This document shows, piece by piece, positions 1 through 5,272 of a DNA stretch of 5,272 nucleotides. The translations under genes were made by a program, and so were the position numbers. How positions within the stretch are numbered: position 1 is the stretch's first letter; every line of letters starts with the position of its first letter. Where the stretch lies: contig JAIOOZ010000272.1 of assembly GCA_021414185.1 (NCBI GenBank), positions 1-5,272 of the forward strand, given 5' to 3'. The notes under the pieces are model-generated. The model did no database searches, was not told where the DNA came from, and saw nothing but the letters and a program-made list of their open reading frames with translations. This stretch comes from Betaproteobacteria bacterium. Its GTDB lineage: Bacteria; Pseudomonadota; Gammaproteobacteria; Burkholderiales; SG8-41.

Positions 1-855
1 TACGCGCTGATGGAACGCGAGCACGGCAATATCGACGTCGCCCGGCTCGAAGGATGGCTCGCCGACGCTTATAAACTGGGTTCGCGCGAAATCGGGCTGC
101 ACTCCGGCGCCGAGCCCTTCGCGTCCAAGCAGCTTGAGCATTTCGTCGCGTACTGCAAGAAAATCGGCTACGAGTACACCTATATTTCGACCAACGGTTC
201 ACTCGCCACGCCCAAACGCATGAAAGCGGTGATCGACGCCGGCATCGACAGCATCAAGTTCTCATTTAACGCGGGCGACCGCGAGACCTATCGCAAGGTC
301 CACGGCAAGGACCACTTCGACCGCGTGCTCGACCACCTGCGCTATGCCTCGACCTACCGCGGAAAAAAGAAAAAGCCTTACATCGCCATCTCGTTTGTCG
401 TCACCCGCGACAACGAGCATACCGTCGAGAAACTGCGCGAACTCACGCGCGACCTGGTGGACGAGTTCATCCCTCTCAAGGAAACCAACTCCAGCGGCCA
501 GCTGCCGCGCGCAGGCGAACGCGCGCTCAAGGCCAAGGACATCTGCGCCATCCCCTTCAACAAGCTGCATATATCCTGGGAAGGCTATATGCGGGTGTGC
601 TGCAACGACTATGAAAACCTGCTCGCCGTCGAAGACCTGGAAAATATGTCGCTTGAGGAGGCTTTTTATGGTGACCGGTTCAGCGACTTTCGCCAGCGCC
701 ACCTCGACGACAAGCTCGAGGGATCGTTGTGCTTCAATTGCAAGTACGACTGCAAGTCGCCGGTGCAGCCGCTCAATCCGGACCTGTACTTCACCACCCA
801 TGCGAGCGACAAAGGCCCGCCGTCCACCTACGCCCCCATCATTTTCAAAAAGTGA
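1..855 (+). CDS. Radical SAM protein with SPASM/twitch-like C-terminus (5' partial)
   Basis: This is the C-terminal part of a radical SAM enzyme, which would cleave S-adenosylmethionine at a [4Fe-4S] cluster to start radical chemistry in the cytoplasm. The frame is open from base 1 (Y-A-L before the Met at 10), so the Met at 10 is probably internal. The cluster-binding CX3CX2C motif is not in the window and should lie a few tens of codons upstream. Visible core features are the GGEP-like segment as SGAEPF (about 106-120), the ISTNGS strand (about 184-201) and the SIKFSFNAGD...YRKVHG region. The tail has C544, then 12 residues, G, 4 residues and C598-C601, which fits the SPASM rule CX9-15GX4C. 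It is followed by C730-X2-C739-X3-C751, shorter than a full SPASM set, so a twitch or reduced SPASM domain with one auxiliary cluster is possible. It ends in a GTGA overlap with the next gene. The substrate is unknown; sugar, lipid and peptide modification are all possible. Confidence 0.9.
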   Translation, partial: YALMEREHGNIDVARLEGWLADAYKLGSREIGLHSGAEPFASKQLEHFVAYCKKIGYEYTYISTNGSLATPKRMKAVIDAGIDSIKFSFNAGDRETYRKVHGKDHFDRVLDHLRYASTYRGKKKKPYIAISFVVTRDNEHTVEKLRELTRDLVDEFIPLKETNSSGQLPRAGERALKAKDICAIPFNKLHISWEGYMRVCCNDYENLLAVEDLENMSLEEAFYGDRFSDFRQRHLDDKLEGSLCFNCKYDCKSPVQPLNPDLYFTTHASDKGPPSTYAPIIFKK

Positions 856-1511
856 ACGGCCGCGTGGGTAGGCCAGTACTGTTTCAGAGTTTCGGCAAGC
901 GCCTGCTGCATACCTTTCTGCCGTGGCTGGTCTGGCGCCGCCGCGGCGTCACCACCCGGGAATACTGGGAATCCTATCCGACCAAGCATTTCCTCGAGAT
1001 GGAACCGGCGAGCCTCGCATTGCTCGCGGAAGTCATGGAACTGGCGCCCGACCGCAACAGCGCGATACTCGATATGGGCTGCAACGTCGGCCGCCATCTG
1101 AACCATCTCTACGGCCACGGCTACCGCAACCTGCGCGGCGTTGACTTCAACCGGGTCGCGGTGAGCGACATGCAGACCCAGCATCCCGAGATGTTCGCCG
1201 CGAGCAAGGTCACCGCGTCCTCGTTCCAGGATTTTCTCGACGCCGGGCCTGAACCGGTGGATATCGTATACACGCGCGGCGCGACTTTCGAAAACGTCCA
1301 CCCGTCCTATCCGCTGGTCAAACGCGTGTGCGCAATCGCCAAACGCTACGTCGTGATGGTCATCCTGGAAACCGGCCACACCTATCCGCGCTTCTGGGAA
1401 TACGAATTCGCGCGCGCCGGCTTTGAACTCGCCCATCTGCGCCGCCCCGCTGCGGCGCTCACGCCGGAGCATCGCGTTTCGCTGCTCACCTTCCAGCGGC
1501 TGGACGGATGA
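852..1511 (+). CDS. Class I SAM-dependent methyltransferase
   Basis: This is a predicted cytoplasmic methyltransferase of about 219 residues with a Rossmann-like SAM fold. Motif I reads ILDMGCNVGRH (residues 72-82) and the acidic end of strand 2 is GVDFN (D98). A strand-4 region DIVYTRGATFENVH starts near residue 137, and a C-terminal strand pair ends in SLLTFQRLDG. The frame is open back to an ATG at 729, but those 41 extra residues overlap the cysteine tail of the radical SAM gene and look like shadow sequence. I therefore prefer the GTG at 852, which overlaps the upstream stop as GTGA; a GTG at 864 is the alternative. No clear Shine-Dalgarno is seen, which suits translational coupling. The N-terminus (residues 10-35) is hydrophobic and basic and could form an amphipathic helix. 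It overlaps the ABC transporter gene by ATGA. Its acceptor (sugar, lipid or peptide) cannot be told from sequence. Confidence 0.87.
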   Translation: MNGRVGRPVLFQSFGKRLLHTFLPWLVWRRRGVTTREYWESYPTKHFLEMEPASLALLAEVMELAPDRNSAILDMGCNVGRHLNHLYGHGYRNLRGVDFNRVAVSDMQTQHPEMFAASKVTASSFQDFLDAGPEPVDIVYTRGATFENVHPSYPLVKRVCAIAKRYVVMVILETGHTYPRFWEYEFARAGFELAHLRRPAAALTPEHRVSLLTFQRLDG

Positions 1512-3277
1512 AGTTGTTTGCCTTTGCGTGGGGCGCGGCGACAGGATACCGGCGGCCCATTGCGTGGGTAGTGGTTCTTGCACTGGCGGTCGCGCTGCTG
1601 GAAGCCGCAACCCTGATGCTGGTTTTCGGTTTCGTGTCGAGCATTACCCTGCCGCGCCTGGGCGTAGCTTCATCGAATACGCTGGGCGCGTTGGGAGCAC
1701 TGACCAGCCTGCCGCTGACGACGCAGGGCCTGCTGGTGCTGCTTGCCGCAACGGTACGTTACGCGCTGGCGTTGTTTCTCGAGTGGCAGATGAGCCGTCT
1801 GTGGGTCGCGATGCGTACCGGCATGCAGGTCTCCATGCTCAAAGCCCACCTCGACGCCAGCTATCTCTACCTGGTGTCGACGAAGGCGGGCGAGCATTAT
1901 TATCACGTCATGGATGGCCCGGCATTTGCCGCGGTTTTTTATTTTCACATCACGCGCTACCTGTCCTCCATCGTGATGCTCGGCGTGCTGTTCCTCACGC
2001 TGCTCACGATTTCGCCGATGTTGATCGTGATCGCGGCGGGTGTCGCGCTGGTTTACACCATGGTCGTGCACCGTGTCGGCGCCGCGGTGTCGTTCAAGTC
2101 AGGCGAAATCCAGGCCGGCGCGATCCAGCGCCAGGCCCAGCTGACCAACGAGGGACTCGCCGGCATCCGCTATTTGCGCGTGCTCGCCGCCGAACAGGCG
2201 TGGCTGAAGGATTTTGCGCACGAAGCCGGGACCGCCGAACTCGCCATGCGGCGCGCCACTTACTGGGCCGCCGTGCCGCCGCGCACGCTCGAGTACATCG
2301 TCGTGCTCATCTTTCTCGGCGCGGTGTTTCTGGCACTTGCCACGGGAGGCGACCTGCTCGCGTCGATTCCGACTTTTGCCGTGTACTTTCTCGCCATCGT
2401 GCGCGTTCTGCCCACGCTTTCGTCGATCGGCAACAGCCGCATGCAGATGATGCAGGCGCTGCCCAATCTGCAGAAGCTGATCGAGCTGCGCGAGCGCATT
2501 CCCCGCGAGCAGCGGACCGGCGGCTCGCACGAGATCCCCGATCTGAAAAAAAATGCACTGCGTTTCGAGCAGGTGGGTTTTGGCTATGGCGCCGCCGGCG
2601 TGCTCTGCGGCCTCGATTGCGATTTCGAGCCCGGCAAACTGATCGCGCTGGTCGGACAATCGGGGCAGGGGAAATCCACCATCATCGATCTGGTGCTGCG
2701 TTTCGTCGAACCGCAGTCCGGGCGCTTGAGCGTCGCCGGGCAGGACGTGCGCGGCTTCGATCTCGCCGCGTGGCGCCGGCATTTTGCCTACGTCGGGCAG
2801 GACCCGTTTCTGTTTCACGATTCGGTGATCGAGAATGTGCGCTTCGGCCGCCTCGATGCGACCGACGACGAAGTCATGGCGGTGGTCGCGGCCGCCGGCG
2901 CGCGTGATTTTATCGAGCAACTGCCGGCAGGATGGCAGACGGTGCTCGCCGACCGCGGGGCGTCGCTGTCCGGCGGGCAGCGCCAGCGCATCGCGCTTGC
3001 ACGCGCCCTGCTGTCAAACGCGGAAATCCTGCTGCTCGACGAACCGACCAGCGCGCTCGACGCCGGCAGCGAAGCGCGCATACTTGAAACCATCGCTTCC
3101 CTGCACGGCAGGCGCACGATCATACTCGTCACTCATCGCCGGGAAATATTGAAGCATGCGGACCGCATCCTGGTGCTGAAAAACGGCCGCGTCGCGGAAA
3201 GCGGGACGTACGAAGAATTACTGCGTTCCGGCGTCGAATTCGCAGAAGTTTTCAACCAGCCTCCCGCCACGGCCTGA
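1508..3277 (+). CDS. ABC exporter half-transporter (fused TMD-NBD, MsbA-like)
   Basis: This is a complete 589-residue inner-membrane ABC exporter subunit that should act as a homodimer, using ATP to export or flip a substrate. Six likely membrane segments lie near residues 18-43, 73-93, 140-168, 170-190, 262-280 and 284-305. The ATPase domain starts at about 350. It has an A-loop Tyr (Y360), Walker A GQSGQGKST (383-391), Q-loop Gln Q431 in YVGQDPFLF, signature LSGGQ (487-491), Walker B ILLLDEP with D511 and catalytic E512, the D-loop SALD, and switch His H543 in LVTHR. All catalytic motifs are intact. The length is usual for MsbA-type exporters; there is no N-terminal C39 peptidase domain, so it is not a typical leader-cleaving bacteriocin exporter. 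The ATG at 1508 sits in an ATGA overlap with the preceding stop, which supports this start. The substrate is probably what the neighbouring enzymes modify: a lipid-linked glycan or small molecule is likelier than a peptide. Confidence 0.95.
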   Translation: MKLFAFAWGAATGYRRPIAWVVVLALAVALLEAATLMLVFGFVSSITLPRLGVASSNTLGALGALTSLPLTTQGLLVLLAATVRYALALFLEWQMSRLWVAMRTGMQVSMLKAHLDASYLYLVSTKAGEHYYHVMDGPAFAAVFYFHITRYLSSIVMLGVLFLTLLTISPMLIVIAAGVALVYTMVVHRVGAAVSFKSGEIQAGAIQRQAQLTNEGLAGIRYLRVLAAEQAWLKDFAHEAGTAELAMRRATYWAAVPPRTLEYIVVLIFLGAVFLALATGGDLLASIPTFAVYFLAIVRVLPTLSSIGNSRMQMMQALPNLQKLIELRERIPREQRTGGSHEIPDLKKNALRFEQVGFGYGAAGVLCGLDCDFEPGKLIALVGQSGQGKSTIIDLVLRFVEPQSGRLSVAGQDVRGFDLAAWRRHFAYVGQDPFLFHDSVIENVRFGRLDATDDEVMAVVAAAGARDFIEQLPAGWQTVLADRGASLSGGQRQRIALARALLSNAEILLLDEPTSALDAGSEARILETIASLHGRRTIILVTHRREILKHADRILVLKNGRVAESGTYEELLRSGVEFAEVFNQPPATA

Positions 3278-3283
3278 TCGCCG

Positions 3284-3859
3284 ATGAAATTGATATCTTT
3301 TTTGATGCGCAGCATTTACTACCGGCTGGCCGGCCAGTATTGCCGTTACCGCGTATTTGCGCGCCACGGGATATTGCTGCCGCCCGGATCTGAACTCGCG
3401 CAATTCGACGCCATATCCATCGGCGCGGGGTTTACGCTGGGACGAGATTGCAAGCTCTACTGCCACGATCCGCAGAACGGCAGCCGGCTGACCATCGGCG
3501 ACCGCGTCGCACTTAACGACAACGTGATCATCAACGCCGACTGCGGCGGCAAAATCACCATCGGCAACGACGTGCTGATCGCGCCGAACGTGGTATTGCG
3601 GGCGTCGAACCACAAATACGAACGGCGGGACATGCCGATCAACAATCAGGGACATGCCGCAGGAGTTATCGACGTGGCCGACGATGTCTGGATAGGCGCG
3701 AATACCGTGATCCTGCCCGACGTCAGCATCGGCAAAGGCGCGATCATCGGCGCGGGCAGCGTCGTAACCAAGGATGTTCCCGCGTACTCCATCGCTGCCG
3801 GCGTTCCGGCAAAAGTCATCGGCACGCGGGGCCGCGACGCGGGTGACGCCGCAACGTGA
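3284..3859 (+). CDS. Hexapeptide-repeat O-acyltransferase (WbbJ/maltose acetyltransferase-like)
   Basis: This 191-residue protein belongs to the left-handed beta-helix acyltransferases, which usually form trimers and move an acetyl group from acetyl-CoA to a sugar or related hydroxyl or amine. Hexapeptide-type turns are seen at about residues 44-58 and 69-104 (LTIGDRVALNDNVII, ITIGNDVLIAPNVVL) and again at about 128-162 (VWIGANTVILPDVSIG, then AIIGAGSVV). The probable catalytic His is H110 in RASNHKYE. The family-typical ending DVPAYSIAAGVPAKVIG lies at about 164-180, followed by a short tail. The start ATG is 6 bp after the transporter stop and gives a normal family length. The first 25 residues are hydrophobic and aromatic but too short and charged to call a signal peptide. 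Such enzymes are common in polysaccharide and lipopolysaccharide loci, which is the main reason to favour a glycan role for the operon. The exact acceptor is unknown; serine, maltose and nodulation-type acyltransferases share this fold. Confidence 0.92.
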   Translation: MKLISFLMRSIYYRLAGQYCRYRVFARHGILLPPGSELAQFDAISIGAGFTLGRDCKLYCHDPQNGSRLTIGDRVALNDNVIINADCGGKITIGNDVLIAPNVVLRASNHKYERRDMPINNQGHAAGVIDVADDVWIGANTVILPDVSIGKGAIIGAGSVVTKDVPAYSIAAGVPAKVIGTRGRDAGDAAT

Positions 3860-3893
3860 CCATGGTCCGGCCGGACATTGCGGAAAAAATGGC

Positions 3894-4811
3894 ATGACTG
3901 CCGCGAATCCGCAGTCCTGCCCGGTCTGCGGCGCCAGCGCGCCAAATGAAGTCAATTACCCCGGTGGCAACACGCGAGCCGGGCAGTCATTGCAGTTCAC
4001 CGGTATCGCGATCTGCGACACCTGCGAGCTCGGGTTCGCACTGCCGCGGCCGCCGCAGGCCGCGCTCGATCGCTTTTATGCCAGCGGAATCTACTGGACT
4101 GAAGTCGGCCGCAACCTGCCGCAGGTCATGCACGAAAAAGCTCAGTGCGAGCAACGCGTCGCCGCCTGCCTTCCGTTGATTGAAAAAGCGCAGCAGTTGC
4201 GCGTGCTCGACGTCGGCGCCGGTCACGGCTGGACGGTGGATTGGGTGGCGCGCATGCTGCCGGGCCGGATCGCCCGCTTCGATTTCATCGAACCCGACGA
4301 CGACGCCGCGAAGTCGATATCGAATAAGCAGCCGGGATTTCCGCTGCAGCGCGTCCACAGCATGTCAGACGCCAGTGATCATTACGACCTGATATTCCTC
4401 AATCACGTGCTGGAGCACGTCGCCGACCCGCTGGCGATGATTGCGCGCATCACGGAATTGCTGGCGCCGAACGGGATTGCCTACATCGAAATGCCGCATG
4501 CGGATTACCGTTTCAAGAGCGATGTGTTTCCGCATACCCTTTTCTTTACGCCGGCGAGCCTTGCCATGCTCGCGCGAAAAACCGGCATCACCCAGCTTGC
4601 CTGCGCAACATTCGGACGCTCGCCGGACGAACCCGGCCCAGCATGGCGCCGCCGGATCAACTGGGTATTGCAGCGGCTGTTCGTGCTTGCTGCCAGACAC
4701 GGCGTATGGTTAGTGCAGCGCGCACTCGATCACGCCGTGTGGGACTACCGTCCGCGCGAGCCCGGCATCTGGCTGCGCTGGATCATTGCACGGCCTTCGC
4801 GAGCAAACTAA
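3894..4811 (+). CDS. Class I methyltransferase with N-terminal CX2C-CX2C zinc-type domain
   Basis: This is a predicted 305-residue cytoplasmic methyltransferase. It opens with a probable zinc site, C9-X2-C12 (SCPVCGA) and C41-X2-C44 (CDTCELGF), followed by the PRPPQAALDRFYASGIYW stretch usual in this architecture. SAM motif I is LRVLDVGAGHG (D106 to G112), strand 2 ends FDFIEPDDD, and the family-typical YDLIFLNHVLEHVADP segment has D165, E174 and H175. The later PHTLFFTPASLAMLARKTGI segment also fits Methyltransf_23-like enzymes. The frame is open back to 3774, but that part overlaps the acyltransferase and does not look like protein; the ATG at 3894 comes just before the cysteine domain. A weak GGA lies about 10 bases upstream of it. 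The gap to the acyltransferase is 34 bp. Similar two-domain proteins methylate sugars at carbon or oxygen, or other small molecules; the acceptor here is unknown. The last 60 residues are basic and aromatic and may form an amphipathic or membrane-associated helix. Confidence 0.9.
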   Translation: MTAANPQSCPVCGASAPNEVNYPGGNTRAGQSLQFTGIAICDTCELGFALPRPPQAALDRFYASGIYWTEVGRNLPQVMHEKAQCEQRVAACLPLIEKAQQLRVLDVGAGHGWTVDWVARMLPGRIARFDFIEPDDDAAKSISNKQPGFPLQRVHSMSDASDHYDLIFLNHVLEHVADPLAMIARITELLAPNGIAYIEMPHADYRFKSDVFPHTLFFTPASLAMLARKTGITQLACATFGRSPDEPGPAWRRRINWVLQRLFVLAARHGVWLVQRALDHAVWDYRPREPGIWLRWIIARPSRAN

Positions 4812-4944
4812 GGGCGCATTTCAAAATAAGGGTAGCGCAGGCGACTCGCCTGCTTCGGTCTTATTGCAGGCGAGTCGCCTGCGCTACCATTCCATTGCGC
4901 ATGGACTTGATGCATCGCTCGTCTCGAAATGCGCTCAAAGCGAG
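4812..4944. other. Convergent intergenic region
   Basis: This 133-bp gap separates the plus-strand operon from the minus-strand oxygenase gene. It holds the large inverted repeat described separately. Apart from that I see no promoter, no convincing small gene and no U-tract terminator. Because the two genes converge here, transcription ends would be expected on both strands. Confidence 0.8.
4831..4888. repeat. Perfect 23-bp inverted repeat with nested palindromes (REP-like)
   Basis: The left arm (4831-4853) and right arm (4866-4888) are exact reverse complements across 23 bp, with a 12-base spacer TTCGGTCTTATT. Each arm also contains its own palindrome: GCAGGCGA, one central base, TCGCCTGC (4837-4853 and 4866-4882). 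The 8-mer therefore occurs four times in alternating orientation, flanked by GGTAGC and GCTACC. This is the form of a REP or BIME-type doublet or a small non-autonomous repeat. It could fold as one long hairpin or as two short ones. Placed between convergent genes it may also stop transcription from both sides, but no T-run follows the stem on either strand. That the element is repeated elsewhere in the genome is inferred from its form, not seen here. Confidence 0.85.
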
Positions 4945-5272
4945 TCAGGTAAGGCAGACTTCCGGTATAAAAGCTTGCTGCATTTCATTGAATTCGGCGC
5001 AAGCCGCGCGCGGGACCCGGTAATAACTTTGCTCGCGCCCAGGAAGGAAAGGCACGAACACCGCGTAGCCGAGATCGCGCTGCCCGGCATCCGGCATGCG
5101 TGCGCGATGCAGGCCGCGCGTATCTTCGATGATCACCGTGCCGGCCTTGACCTCGCTGACCACACGGTGCGGGCCGCCGGCGGGATAGGCGTTATTCACT
5201 TCCTCGTCGGTGTAATAGACTTTGTCATTGAGCACGCCGTAATTCCGGTGGCTGCCGCGCACGAACTCGTGC
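4945..5272 (-). CDS. Phytanoyl-CoA dioxygenase (PhyH)-like Fe(II)/2-oxoglutarate oxygenase, C-terminal part
   Basis: This is the C-terminal 108 or so codons of a likely non-heme iron oxygenase, which would hydroxylate a small molecule using O2 and 2-oxoglutarate. The frame reads HEFVRGSHRNYG from the window edge. The GTG at 5262 is in frame but falls inside the conserved GSHR segment, so it is internal and the true start lies beyond the window. The GTVIIEDTRGLHRA stretch carries the probable distal iron-binding His (codon 5107-5109) on the usual late beta strand, with a following Arg (codon 5104-5106). The HxD pair should be upstream and is not visible. The stop is TGA at 4945-4947. It converges on the plus-strand operon and so belongs to a different transcript, although PhyH-like oxygenases do occur in glycan and secondary-metabolite loci. 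The family call rests on these motifs only; another 2OG-oxygenase or cupin-type family is possible. Confidence 0.72.
   Translation of the reverse strand, partial: HEFVRGSHRNYGVLNDKVYYTDEEVNNAYPAGGPHRVVSEVKAGTVIIEDTRGLHRARMPDAGQRDLGYAVFVPFLPGREQSYYRVPRAACAEFNEMQQAFIPEVCLT

Noticed and set aside
828..1610. 260-codon minus-strand open frame opposite the first methyltransferase
   Set aside because: It is antisense to a gene with clear SAM motifs, spans three genes on the other strand, and shows no domain of its own.
1423..2907. 494-codon plus-strand open frame overlapping the ABC exporter gene
   Set aside because: Its translation is rich in Arg, Ala and Gly with no recognisable domain, and it overlaps a transporter whose motifs are all intact in another frame. 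It is a high-GC shadow.
2099..2920. 273-codon minus-strand open frame opposite the ABC exporter
   Set aside because: Its composition (many His, Asp and Arg) is typical of a reverse shadow of GC-rich coding DNA, and no motif is visible.
3218..3955. 245-codon minus-strand open frame opposite the acyltransferase
   Set aside because: It is antisense to hexapeptide-repeat coding sequence; its Val- and Asp-rich periodicity is the reverse reading of those repeats.
4831..4888. A simple intrinsic terminator at the repeat
   Set aside because: The stem is far longer than usual, the loop is 12 bases, and no T-run follows on either strand, so I annotate it as a repeat with possible terminator function only.
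4831..4888. CRISPR array
   Set aside because: There are only two inverted copies with a 12-base spacer, not direct repeats with regular spacers.
4643..5023. 126-codon plus-strand open frame running through the palindromic repeat
   Set aside because: It starts inside the second methyltransferase in another frame, crosses the repeat, and ends antisense to the oxygenase; no protein-like features are seen.

Overview
This is a GC-rich, densely packed bacterial window. Codon use and gene style suggest a proteobacterium, perhaps a betaproteobacterium; this is only an impression, because no taxonomic marker gene is present. It carries five co-directional plus-strand genes, then a short intergenic gap with a striking palindromic repeat, then one convergent minus-strand gene. 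Both end genes run off the window.

Layout: (1) 1-855, the C-terminal part of a radical SAM enzyme with a SPASM/twitch-type cysteine tail; its CX3CX2C motif lies upstream of the window. (2) 852-1511, a class I SAM-dependent methyltransferase, probably starting at a GTG that overlaps the previous stop. (3) 1508-3277, a complete ABC exporter half-transporter with fused membrane and ATPase domains, overlapping the previous gene by ATGA. (4) 3284-3859, a left-handed beta-helix (hexapeptide) O-acyltransferase. (5) 3894-4811, a second class I methyltransferase with an N-terminal CX2C...CX2C probable zinc site. (6) 4812-4944, a non-coding gap holding a perfect 23-bp inverted repeat whose arms are themselves palindromes. 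(7) 4945-5272 on the minus strand, the C-terminal part of a phytanoyl-CoA dioxygenase-like Fe(II)/2-oxoglutarate oxygenase.

The five plus-strand genes have junctions of -4, -4, +6 and +34 bp and look like one operon. Radical SAM enzyme, two methyltransferases, O-acyltransferase and MsbA-like exporter together fit a pathway that builds, decorates and exports or flips a small molecule, lipid-linked sugar or surface polysaccharide. A modified peptide is the main alternative, since SPASM proteins beside ABC exporters also occur in RiPP systems; no precursor peptide is visible here and the exporter lacks an N-terminal peptidase domain. The glycan or lipid reading is an inference from family content. 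The substrate cannot be told from this window.
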